From the NCBI GenBank assembly GCA_003576685.1, contig QOZR01000007.1, positions 226,671-290,670 on the forward strand: 64,000 nt of DNA. Reading direction: 5' to 3'. Positions 9,699-19,193 of the stretch are shown piece after piece. Each line of letters begins with the position of its first letter. Within the stretch, counting starts at the first letter, position 1. Source of the stretch: Virgifigura deserti (GTDB lineage: Bacteria; Pseudomonadota; Alphaproteobacteria; Dongiales; Dongiaceae). The notes beneath the pieces were generated by a model. The model saw only the letters and a list, made by a program, of their open reading frames with translations, searched no databases and was not told the DNA's origin. The position numbers were made by a program, and so were the translations under genes.

Positions 9699-10813
9699 CA
9701 GGCTGCTCCGCTGACGGTGCCGGGCTGGCGCTCAGGCGCGGCGATCAGCCGCCCGTCGGCATCGAAGGCGAACAGGCGCTGCGGATCGAGATGGAGGGCA
9801 ACCGTCTCGCCGATACGATAGCTATGGACGCCCGCGGTGTGCGCGACGATGGCAAGATCATTGTGCCGCCCATGGATGAAGGTTTCCGACCCGCTGATCT
9901 CGGCCAGCTCGACCGTCGCCGGAATCGCGATGTCGGCCGGCGAGGACGGCGCCAGGGCGACATGGCTGGCCCGCACGCCGAGCCGGCAGGGGCCCGGCGG
10001 AAGCGCCCGCATATGGGATGGCAGGGGGAACGACAGATCGGGCGAGAGCCGCACGACGCCGCTGCCGCGGCGTTCGATGGCGACCGCCAGAAGATTCATC
10101 GGCGGATCGCTGAAGATCTCTCCGACGCGGACGGAGGCCGGCCGGTGATAGACATCAAGGGTCGCGCCGAACTGGATCAGTCGACCGGCGTCCAGCACCG
10201 CCGCCTGGCCGCCGAGCAGCAGCGCCTCCTGCGGCTCGGTCGTGGCGTAGACCACGGTCGTGGTGTGGCGCGCGAAGATCTCGCGCATCTCGGCGCGCAT
10301 CTCCTCGCGGAGCTTGTAGTCGAGATTGACCAGCGGCTCGTCGAGCAGCAGCAGATCGGCCTCCTTGACCAGCGCCCGGGCGATGGCCGTGCGCTGCTGC
10401 TGACCGCCGGACAGCTCGCCGGGCAGCCGATCGAGCAGCTTGTCGATATGCATCATCTCGGCGACCGCAAGGACCTTGCGGTCGATCTCGGCCGCGCTCA
10501 GCCGTCGCCCGAGGCGGAGCGGCGAGGCGATGTTCTCGTAGACGGTAAAGGAGGGATAGTTCACGAACTGCTGGTAGACCATCGCGACGCTGCGCCCGCG
10601 CACACCCAGGGAAGTCACGTCGCGGCCGTCGATGCGGATCTTGCCAGAGGTCGGGTGGTCGAGACCCGCCATAAGCCGAAGCAGCGACGTCTTGCCGGCG
10701 AGCGTGGGTCCCAGCAGCAGATTGAACGACCCCGGCTCCAGCGTCAGGCTGATGTCGTCGAGATGCATCGACCGGCCGACCCGCACGCCGATGTGATCGA
10801 GCACGAGCTTCAT
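9698..10813 (-). CDS. glpS: Glycerol ABC transporter ATP-binding protein
   Basis: 371 residues. Walker A reads GPTLAGKTSLL, then signature LSGGQQQRTAIARAL, Walker B LLLLDEPLVNLD and a C-terminal regulatory domain. The start is the ATG at 10813, which overlaps the glpD stop in an ATGA. Having two different ATPases, GlpS and GlpT, is characteristic of this transporter. It probably heterodimerises with GlpT. Confidence 0.93.
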
Positions 10814-12333
10814 CGTGCCCCCGCCTGCGCCAGAGGCGGCGCCTCGCTCAACCATGCCTCCAAGGCGGCGCGCGTCGCCGGCGCGACATGCAGCCCGAGC
10901 TTCGAGCGGCGCCACAGGATGTCCTCCGCGGTTCGCGCCCATTCATTGGTGATCAGATAATCGACTTCGCGGCCATAGAGATCTTCGCCGAAATGCGGCC
11001 CGAGATCGGCCATCCCGCCGGCGCCATCGAGCAGCCGGTCGGCGCGGGTGCCGTAGGCGCGCGCATAGCGCCGCGCCAGCGCGGCAGGCAGCCACGGGAA
11101 CCGGGCGCGGAACGCGGCCAGGAAATGGTCGAAATCGGCCTCCGGCATGTCGCCGCCCGGCAGGGGCACCTGCGCCGTCCAGGACGGGCCCATCGCGGGA
11201 AAGCGGGGCTGCAGCTTCGTCAGCGCATGCTCGGCCAGCCTCCGATAGGTCGTGATCTTGCCGCCGAACACCGACAGGATCGGCGCCCCGCCGGCCTCTT
11301 CGAGGTCGAGCACATAGTCGCGGGTGACGGCGGATGCGCTCTGCGCCTCGTCATCATAGAGGGGGCGAACGCCGGCATAGGTCCAGACCACATCCTGCGG
11401 CGCAACCTGCGGAATGAAATGGCGGTTCACGACACCGCACAGATAGGCGACCTCGGCGTCCGAGATGCTGACGCTCGCCGGATCGCCGTCGAAGGCGATA
11501 TCCGTGGTGCCGATCAGGGTATAGTTCCGCTCGTAGGGGATCGCGAAAATGATGCGGCGATCCTCGTTCTGCAGGATATAGGCATGCTCCCCGTCATAGA
11601 GCTTGCCGACGACGATGTGGCTGCCCTTGACGAGACGGAGCCGGTGTTGCCCGCGACTCCCGAGCGCCTCATCGACGAACGCGGCAGCCCAGGGGCCGGC
11701 GGCGTTGATCAGCGCCCGCGCCCGGACGGAGTCGCGCTCGCCGGTCGCCACATCCTCGATCACCGCCTCCCAAAGATCATTGCGCCGTTCGGCGGCGATG
11801 CAGCGCGTCCGCGGCAGGATTCGCGCGCCCCGTTCGGCGGCGTCGAGCGCATTCAGCACCACGAGGCGCGAATCCTCGACCCAGCAGTCGGAATAGATGA
11901 AGCCCTTGGTCAGCGAGCGCTTGAGCGGCGCACCGACGGGATCGCGCCTGAGGTCGACGCCGTGCGAGCCGGGCAGGCGCTTGCGGCCGCCGAGATGATC
12001 GTACAGGAACAGGCCGAACCGGATCATCCAGGCCGGCCGCAGCGACTTCTCGTGCGGCAGAACGAACCGCAGCGGCCAGATGATGTGCGGCGCCTGGGCG
12101 AGCAGCACCTCGCGCTCGATCAGCGCCTCGCGTACCAGCCGGAATTCGTAATATTCGAGATAGCGCAGGCCGCCATGGATCAGCTTGGTGCTGGCCGACG
12201 AGGTCGAGCTGGCAAGGTCCGCCTGCTCCACCAAGACCGCACTCAAGCCCCGACCGACCGCATCGCGGGCTATCCCGGCGCCGTTGATGCCGCCGCCAAC
12301 CACCAACAGGTCAACGATCGCGTCGACCGGCAA
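10810..12333 (-). CDS. glpD: Glycerol-3-phosphate dehydrogenase (FAD, aerobic)
   Basis: 507 residues. An N-terminal dinucleotide-binding motif (VVGGGINGAGIARDAVGRG), the glpD signature KLIHGGLRYLEYYEFRLVRE, a DAO fold and the C-terminal DAO_C domain. It oxidises glycerol-3-phosphate to dihydroxyacetone phosphate at the inner membrane, passing electrons to quinone. Initiation is at TTG 12333, supported by GGGAGGA six bases upstream. It heads the glpDSTPQUV operon, whose promoter and a GlpR-like palindrome lie in 12334-12482. Confidence 0.95.
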   Translation of the reverse strand: MPVDAIVDLLVVGGGINGAGIARDAVGRGLSAVLVEQADLASSTSSASTKLIHGGLRYLEYYEFRLVREALIEREVLLAQAPHIIWPLRFVLPHEKSLRPAWMIRFGLFLYDHLGGRKRLPGSHGVDLRRDPVGAPLKRSLTKGFIYSDCWVEDSRLVVLNALDAAERGARILPRTRCIAAERRNDLWEAVIEDVATGERDSVRARALINAAGPWAAAFVDEALGSRGQHRLRLVKGSHIVVGKLYDGEHAYILQNEDRRIIFAIPYERNYTLIGTTDIAFDGDPASVSISDAEVAYLCGVVNRHFIPQVAPQDVVWTYAGVRPLYDDEAQSASAVTRDYVLDLEEAGGAPILSVFGGKITTYRRLAEHALTKLQPRFPAMGPSWTAQVPLPGGDMPEADFDHFLAAFRARFPWLPAALARRYARAYGTRADRLLDGAGGMADLGPHFGEDLYGREVDYLITNEWARTAEDILWRRSKLGLHVAPATRAALEAWLSEAPPLAQAGAR

Positions 12334-12433
12334 GGCTCGTCCTCCCGTCGCGCCTGCGATCCCGTTCGCCTCCGCAAAGGCGCCTCGGCCACAGGCATTG
12401 CAAGCTTTGCCGGTCAGGCTAATGCGCGCCGAT

Positions 12434-12453
12434 AATTTTCACAATCGAAAATT
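12434..12453. promoter_or_regulatory. Candidate GlpR operator before glpD
   Basis: AATTTTC-ACAATC-GAAAATT, two perfect 7-base arms with a 6-base spacer, 100 bases upstream of the glpD start in the short gap after glpR. AT-rich palindromes are typical of DeoR-family targets. A nearby ATGTTTGCG (12464-12472) resembles the half-site ATGTTCGCA found before glpK. Confidence 0.4.
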
Positions 12454-12482
12454 CACGGCCGCGATGTTTGCGGAAAGGAAAA

Positions 12483-13298
12483 TCAGTCGGCCGCATCGAT
12501 TGGCGCTGCGGCCGTGTTGTATCCGGCTTCCTCGGCCTCGTCGGCGACATAGAGGCGGACGCCGCTGGCGGCGAGCAGTTCGGCGACCGGCGCCGGCGGT
12601 GGCGCATCGGTGAAGAAGGCGCTGAGGTCCTGGAGCCTGCCCAGCCGCACCATCGCATTGCGCCCGAACTTGCTGTGGTCCGCGGCAAGGAAGACCTGGC
12701 GCGCATTGGCGATGATGGTCTGCGACACGCGGACCTCGCGATAGTCGAAATCGAGGAGCGCGCCGTCGGCGTCGATTCCGCTGATGCCGATGATGCCGTA
12801 ATCGACCTTGAACCGGTCGATGAAATCGACCGTCGCCTCGCCGATGATCGCGTGGTCGGCGCTACGAACCACCCCGCCGGCGACGATCACCTCGAAATCC
12901 TTCTTCTGCGCCAGCGTGCTGGCGACGTGGAGATTGTTGGTGATCACGCGCAGGCCATGATGCTTCAGCAGGGCCCGGGCGACTTCCTCGGTCGTCGTGC
13001 CGATATTGATGAACAGCGACGCCTCGTCCGGGATGTGGCGCGCGACCATGGCGGCGATGCGCCGCTTCTCCGCGAGGCAGAGGATTTGACGCGTCTGGTA
13101 GGCGGTGTTCTCGACGCTGGACGGCAACCCGGCGCCGCCGTGATAACGGCGCAGCAGGTCGCGGTCGCACAGCGCGTTGATATCCCGCCGGACGGTCTGG
13201 GGCGTGACCGCGAAATGCTCCGCCAGCGCCTCGATCGAGACAAAACCACGCCGCCGTACCAGATCGACGATTTGTTCCTGACGCGAATTTTGAGGCAT
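12483..13298 (-). CDS. glpR: DeoR-family glycerol-3-phosphate regulon repressor
   Basis: 271 residues. An N-terminal DeoR helix-turn-helix ([30 protein letters not shown]) and a C-terminal sugar-phosphate sensor domain with [14 protein letters not shown] and [21 protein letters not shown]. The ATG at 13298 ([11 protein letters not shown]) is preceded by AAATTC and GAGG-poor sequence but fits the family length; a longer frame to 13838 is antisense to glpK and is not real. It probably senses glycerol-3-phosphate and controls glpD-V and the divergent glpK. Confidence 0.92.
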   Translation of the reverse strand: MPQNSRQEQIVDLVRRRGFVSIEALAEHFAVTPQTVRRDINALCDRDLLRRYHGGAGLPSSVENTAYQTRQILCLAEKRRIAAMVARHIPDEASLFINIGTTTEEVARALLKHHGLRVITNNLHVASTLAQKKDFEVIVAGGVVRSADHAIIGEATVDFIDRFKVDYGIIGISGIDADGALLDFDYREVRVSQTIIANARQVFLAADHSKFGRNAMVRLGRLQDLSAFFTDAPPPAPVAELLAASGVRLYVADEAEEAGYNTAAAPIDAAD

Positions 13299-13335
13299 GG
13301 CCGCCGATCCTGCTCCGAATGCACAGTCTAGCCGG

Positions 13336-13351
13336 TTGCGAATGTTCGCAA
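13336..13351. promoter_or_regulatory. Candidate GlpR operator between glpR and glpK
   Basis: TTGCGAA-TG-TTCGCAA, a perfect palindrome with 7-base arms and a 2-base spacer, in the divergent glpR-glpK region. It contains ATGTTCG, the core half-site of the E. coli GlpR operator. It is well placed to regulate both directions. Confidence 0.45.
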
Positions 13352-13415
13352 AACAACAAAGATCGGGGATCTCGCGCATCTGCGCGTTGCGCTTTTCGCT
13401 TCCGAAGCCGGCGCC

Positions 13416-13444
13416 TTGACAGGGCTTCGGCCGGCCCGGATCAT
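13416..13444 (+). promoter_or_regulatory. Possible glpK promoter (TTGACA -35)
   Basis: A perfect TTGACA (13416-13421) followed after 17 bases by GATCAT (13439-13444), a weak -10. It lies about 32 bases before glpK and downstream of the palindrome at 13336. Confidence 0.3.
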
Positions 13445-13475
13445 CCAGTAATCTAAGAGATAGGGAGGTTCGGCC

Positions 13476-14984
<1,509 letters not shown>

Positions 14985-15003
14985 ACTGGGAAAGCAAGCC
15001 CGA

Positions 15004-16020
15004 TCATCGAAGAAGAAATCCGCTTCCCAGCGAATCGTCGGGCTCGACGGTGAAGCGGCAGCTCCCGGTGTAGTAAGCTTGCCCGCCAACCTCGACGGTG
15101 ACGGCGTCGAACGGGCCGGCCGTCGTGCGAGCGACCGCCCGGCCGGTGAACCGCGCGCCGGTGACGCTTTCGAACAGACGTTCCTGCCCCAGTTCGATCA
15201 GCCCACGGGCATGCTGCACAGCGATGCGCGCGGTGACGCCGCTGCCTGTGGGGCTGCGGTCGACCTCGCGCTCGGCGAAGACGCAGATGTTGGCGGTAGG
15301 CTCCGAGCCGTAGGTGTCGGAGCCGTCGGTCAGGATCGTGCCGTAGAGAAAGGCCAAATCCGGGTCGTCTGGATGGGAGAGTGGAATTTGCGCCTTCGCC
15401 GCCTCTGTCACGCGCACGGCCGCATCGACGAGATCGCGTACCGCCGAGCGGCGCACGTCCAGACCGAACACCGAAGCAGGCACGAGCGCATAGAAAGCGC
15501 CGCCATAGCCGATATCCACCATGATTCGGCCATGCCCCGGAACCTCCACCGGTGCGTCGAGCGCGAAGGCGAAGGCCGGCACGCTCTCGAACCGCACCGC
15601 GCCTGCCCGGCCGTTCTCGATTGCGACGCGGGCGCGCACGAGGCCGCAGGGGCATTGGATGTTGACCCGCGTCTCCGGCTCGCGGAGCGGAACCCGGCCG
15701 GTATCGACGGCCCAGCGGCCGAGCGCGATCACCGCATGGCCGCACATGGTGCTGTAGCCTTCATTGTGCATGAACAGCACGGCGAGGTCGACCTTCGGCA
15801 GGTTCGGCTCGACCGGGATAACGCCATACATATCGTAATGGCCGCGCGGCTCGAACATCAGCATGCGGCGCAGATGGTCGAGATGCTCGCGGGCGTGGCG
15901 CCGCTTGGCGAGGATCGTCGCGCCGGGAATCGGCGGATAGCCGGACGTCACGATCCGCACCGGCTCGCCGCCCGTGTGCATCTCCGTCGTTTCGATGACC
16001 AACGACTCCGAGTCCGCCAT
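15004..16020 (-). CDS. Trans-3-hydroxy-L-proline dehydratase (proline racemase superfamily)
   Basis: 338 residues of the proline racemase / hydroxyproline epimerase superfamily. The first catalytic cysteine is present in MCGHAVIALG, but the second is replaced by threonine in DRSPTGSG (racemases and epimerases read SPCGTG). A Cys/Thr pair is the hallmark of trans-3-hydroxy-L-proline dehydratase, which forms delta-1-pyrroline-2-carboxylate. The start ATG 16020 follows AGAGG with good spacing; an in-frame ATG at 16041 is less likely. The gene is divergent from an N-carbamoyl-amino-acid hydrolase. The ketimine reductase that would complete the pathway is not in the window. Confidence 0.88.
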   Translation of the reverse strand: MADSESLVIETTEMHTGGEPVRIVTSGYPPIPGATILAKRRHAREHLDHLRRMLMFEPRGHYDMYGVIPVEPNLPKVDLAVLFMHNEGYSTMCGHAVIALGRWAVDTGRVPLREPETRVNIQCPCGLVRARVAIENGRAGAVRFESVPAFAFALDAPVEVPGHGRIMVDIGYGGAFYALVPASVFGLDVRRSAVRDLVDAAVRVTEAAKAQIPLSHPDDPDLAFLYGTILTDGSDTYGSEPTANICVFAEREVDRSPTGSGVTARIAVQHARGLIELGQERLFESVTGARFTGRAVARTTAGPFDAVTVEVGGQAYYTGSCRFTVEPDDSLGSGFLLR

Positions 16021-16095
16021 ATCGACCTCTTGTGACGCCATGCGCCCGAAAGGGTACCCCTCGCCTTGGCGGCGGCGCAAGAAAGCGTCAAGATG

Positions 16096-16123
16096 CGATA
16101 CCCGTCGCAACGGATCGGTATCG
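16096..16123. promoter_or_regulatory. Inverted repeat in dehydratase/hydrolase divergent region
   Basis: CGATACC (16096-16102) and GGTATCG (16117-16123), perfect 7-base arms with a 14-base spacer, ending 18 bases before the hydrolase start. It could be an operator shared by both divergent genes or a leader hairpin of the hydrolase mRNA. Confidence 0.35.
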
Positions 16124-16141
16124 AAAGCAGGGGAGGCAGAC

Positions 16142-17380
16142 ATGGCCACCAACGTCCGGATTAACGGTCAGCGGCTGTGGGACAGCCTGATGGAGATGGC
16201 GCGGATCGGCGCGACGGCGAAGGGCGGCGTCTGCCGCCTGGCGCTGACCGACCTCGACCGGCAGTCGCGCGACCTCTTCGTGCGCTGGTGCAAGGAGGCC
16301 GGCTGCAGCATCACGGTCGACAGGATGGGCAACATCTTCGCCCGCCGGCCGGGCAAGGACGACTCGCTGCCGCCGGTGATGACCGGCAGCCACTTGGACA
16401 GCCAGCCGACCGGCGGCAAGTTTGACGGCGCCTATGGCGTGCTAGCCGGCCTTGAGGTCGTCCGCACGCTGAACGACGCCAACTATGAAACCAACGCGCC
16501 GATTGAGGTCGCGGTCTGGACCAACGAGGAGGGCTCGCGCTTCGCCCCGGCGATGATCGCCTCGGGCGTCTTCGCCGGCGTCTTCGACCTCGATTACGGT
16601 CTCGGCCGCGCCGACACCGAAGGCAAGACAATGGGCGAGGAGCTGAAGCGCATCGGCTATGCCGGCGATGCCGAGGTCGGCGGCCGCGACATCGGCGCCT
16701 TCTTCGAGGCGCATATCGAGCAGGGGCCGATCCTCGAGGCGGAGGGCAAGACCATCGGCGTGGTCCGAGGCGTCCAGGGTATCCGCTGGTACGAGATCAC
16801 CGTAACCGGCCAGGAGGCCCATGCCGGGCCGACCCCAATGCCACGCCGCAAGGACGCACTGGTCGGCGCCGCCCGCATGGTCGAGGCGGTCAACCGCATC
16901 GGCCTGGAGAACCAGCCCGATGCCTGCGCCACCGTCGGCATGATGCAGGTGAGCCCGAACTCGCGGAACGTCATCCCCGGCACGGTCTTCTTCACGGCCG
17001 ACCTCCGCCATCCCGACGCCGACACCCTGGCCGCCATGAGCGCCGCCTTGCAGCAGGAATGCGAGACGATCGCCGAGAAGGCCGGCCTGACGCTCGATTT
17101 CAACGAGATCTGGTACTCGCCGCCGGTCGGGTTCGCGCCGGAATGCGTGGCCGCGGTACAGAAGGCGGCCGACGACCTCGCGATCCCCAACCGCAAGATC
17201 GTCAGCGGCGCCGGCCACGATGCCGTCTATCTGTCGCGGGTTGCGCCCACGGCAATGGTCTTCGTGCCCTGCGAGAACGGCATCAGCCACAATGAGATCG
17301 AGAACGCGACGGCGGAGGACCTTGCCGCTGGCTGCGACGTGTTGCTGCGGGCCATGGTCGAGCGCGCGAACGCGGTGTGA
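16142..17380 (+). CDS. Zn-dependent M20 hydrolase, N-carbamoyl-L-amino-acid hydrolase type
   Basis: 412 residues. M20 metallopeptidase family, HyuC/allantoate amidohydrolase branch: metal ligands in GSHLDSQPTGGKFDGAYG, WTNEEGSRF, EAHIEQGPILE, the dimerisation-domain EAHAGPTPM and the final GAGHDAVYLSR with ISHNE. Such enzymes hydrolyse N-carbamoyl groups from L-amino acids, ureidopropionate or allantoate. GGGGAGG precedes the ATG. The substrate cannot be fixed from sequence; divergence from a hydroxyproline dehydratase hints at amino-acid catabolism. Confidence 0.88.
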   Translation: MATNVRINGQRLWDSLMEMARIGATAKGGVCRLALTDLDRQSRDLFVRWCKEAGCSITVDRMGNIFARRPGKDDSLPPVMTGSHLDSQPTGGKFDGAYGVLAGLEVVRTLNDANYETNAPIEVAVWTNEEGSRFAPAMIASGVFAGVFDLDYGLGRADTEGKTMGEELKRIGYAGDAEVGGRDIGAFFEAHIEQGPILEAEGKTIGVVRGVQGIRWYEITVTGQEAHAGPTPMPRRKDALVGAARMVEAVNRIGLENQPDACATVGMMQVSPNSRNVIPGTVFFTADLRHPDADTLAAMSAALQQECETIAEKAGLTLDFNEIWYSPPVGFAPECVAAVQKAADDLAIPNRKIVSGAGHDAVYLSRVAPTAMVFVPCENGISHNEIENATAEDLAAGCDVLLRAMVERANAV

Positions 17381-17416
17381 GCCGATCCCTATGAGCCGAT
17401 CGCCACCCCGTTCGAA

Positions 17417-17827
17417 TCACGGATGCAGCGCCAAGTCCTTCGTCACCTTGTCCACATCCTTCCGGCCGGCATGAAGCGCCAGGCCGACGAGGTCCAGGGC
17501 ATCGGTCGGCACCGCGGCGACGGCGGCTCGGTTGTCCGCGTCGTTCTTGGTGGCGAAGAGCTCATAGGTGTAGATCGAGACGCGGAGTCCCCGCTCGGTA
17601 GCTCTCCGCAACGCCTTGCCCAGCTCGTCGGCCCCGGCCGCGAACAGGAGGATGGGTTGGCGGACCAGCGGGCCATAGGCCCTTCCGGAGGCGTCCGCAT
17701 AGGGCTCGCCGACGATCTCGGGGCTGGAGCCGGCGAGTCCGCCGGCCAGGAAGCAGGCGACATTGAGCTTCTGCCAAGTGGCGAGGTCCTCGCGGACGAT
17801 GACAGCGATCTTAGTTTCATAGCGCAT
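17417..17827 (-). CDS. DUF2000 family protein
   Basis: 136 residues with the DUF2000 pattern: TKIAVIVREDLATWQKLNV near the N-terminus, FLAGGLAGSSPEIVGEPY, and YTYELFATKNDADNR towards the C-terminus. Function is not established; the fold is thought related to peptidyl-tRNA hydrolase-like proteins. Its start ATG (17827-17825) overlaps the start ATG of the divergent AraC gene (17826-17828) in the shared tetramer CATG. The pairing of DUF2000 and AraC genes suggests local regulation. Confidence 0.85.
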   Translation of the reverse strand: MRYETKIAVIVREDLATWQKLNVACFLAGGLAGSSPEIVGEPYADASGRAYGPLVRQPILLFAAGADELGKALRRATERGLRVSIYTYELFATKNDADNRAAVAAVPTDALDLVGLALHAGRKDVDKVTKDLALHP

Positions 17828-18695
17828 GGACAGGATCTTGCACGACAGCACCCTGCCCGGTCTTGAACGATCTTGCGGTCCGTCCCACGACTGGGTGAAG
17901 CTCGCCCCGTCGCGCCCCGGCCTGATGCGGATCGAGGCGTCCTTCGCGGGCCACGCCTACGACCCGCATCGGCACGATACCTATGCCATCGGCGTGACGG
18001 TGGGCGGCGTTCAGTCCTTCGACTATCGCGGGTCGCGAGCCGACAGCTTGGCGGGCCATGCCATCATCCTCCACCCCGACGAGGTCCATGACGGCCGCGC
18101 GGGGACGGAAGCCGGCTTCCGCTACCGGATGCTCTATCTGGAGCCCCGCCTGATCCAGGAGGCACTGGACTATAGCCGGAGCCTGCCGTTCGTAAAGACG
18201 GCGGTCTCGACCGACCGCCGTCTGCTCCGGGCGCTACATATGGCCCTCGACGACCTGGACCGGCAGCCGGAGGAGCTGGAGACCGACGGAACCGTCCTCG
18301 CCATCGCCGAGGCGCTGGCGGCGCTCGACCCTAGCGTGTCGGGCCGGTCGCACCCGGCAGCCTGTGCGCATGCCGTCACGAAGGCGCGGCAGTTCCTGGA
18401 CGACAATCTGGACCGAACGGTCGGCTCCGGGGAACTCGAGGCCGTCACAGGGCTGGACCGCTATTTGTTGGCGCGCCACTTCCGTGCCATCCTGGGCACG
18501 AGCCCTTACCGTTACCTTGTAATGCGCCGGCTCGACCGGGCGCGGTTGCTCATCAGGGATGGGCGCTCCCTCGCTGAGGCCGCCATGGAGGCGGGATTCG
18601 CGGACCAGAGCCACATGACGCGCCACTTCGGGCGCGCCTTCGGGCTGCCGCCAGGTCGCTGGCGAACGCTGCAGAGCCGCCTCTCCGCCCGCTGA
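17826..18695 (+). CDS. AraC-family transcriptional regulator
   Basis: 289 residues: an N-terminal cupin-type sensing domain (HAYDPHRHDTYAIGVTVGGV, HPDEVHDGRAG) and a C-terminal double helix-turn-helix (ELEAVTGLDRYLLARHF, SLAEAAMEAGFADQSHMTRH). It probably regulates the divergent DUF2000 gene. The annotated start gives no intergenic DNA at all; a later start cannot be excluded but the conserved cupin region begins soon after. Confidence 0.9.
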   Translation: MDRILHDSTLPGLERSCGPSHDWVKLAPSRPGLMRIEASFAGHAYDPHRHDTYAIGVTVGGVQSFDYRGSRADSLAGHAIILHPDEVHDGRAGTEAGFRYRMLYLEPRLIQEALDYSRSLPFVKTAVSTDRRLLRALHMALDDLDRQPEELETDGTVLAIAEALAALDPSVSGRSHPAACAHAVTKARQFLDDNLDRTVGSGELEAVTGLDRYLLARHFRAILGTSPYRYLVMRRLDRARLLIRDGRSLAEAAMEAGFADQSHMTRHFGRAFGLPPGRWRTLQSRLSAR

Positions 18696-19193
18696 TCGGG
18701 AAAATAAAAACAGTTGTGTGCGGTTTCGTCGACAAAACGCCGGCGCCGCAGATTTGCCGTCTTTCTTCGTCACCATCGAAACCGAAGGTCGACGCGGGCC
18801 CGATGCAGCCATGCCCTGCGCCTCCTACCGGCGACAGACGTCCGGCCAGTGAAACTGCGGCTGTGAAATTGCGTCTGTCGGAACGCAACTTTAAGCCGCG
18901 TCACGCAGTTAATCCTTACGTGTGCAAAAAGGATGACACAGGCGGTTTTAACCATCTTATGTTAACCATTCCTGGGCGATGCTGGACGGGCTGCCGGACC
19001 GAGGCGCGGGTGCCGGACGATTTGCCCGAAGCCCGCCGCAGGGCCGGTGAAATCAGGGCGACAAGGGGTTGATCCCTTACCCTACGCGGTCCACGTCAAG
19101 AGGGAGGTTGGAGAGCAAGAGAACGGATCACGGGAACCATAGGGAACAACGTCAGGCTCAGGGCTTTTAACCATTCGGTGTTTGGGAGTGGCC
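18696..19193. other. Intergenic region upstream of prkA
   Basis: About 500 bases. The one plus-strand frame here (18716-19072) has poor codon character and was not called. Relative AT-richness and three GTTAACC/TTAACC motifs (18947, 18961, 19167) mark the promoter-proximal part. A GGAAC-N16-CTTT at 19143-19167 is a one-mismatch EcfG-like promoter. No RNA gene was recognised. Confidence 0.45.

Noticed and set aside
10888..12435. 515-codon open frame on the plus strand opposite glpD
   Set aside because: Shadow of the GC-rich codon pattern of glpD; composition is arginine, glycine and alanine-rich without motifs.
19143..19167. EcfG-like promoter GGAAC-N16-CTTT before prkA
   Set aside because: The -10 part lacks the GTT core (CTTT), so the match is weaker than at the three sites reported; kept only as a note in the intergenic entry.
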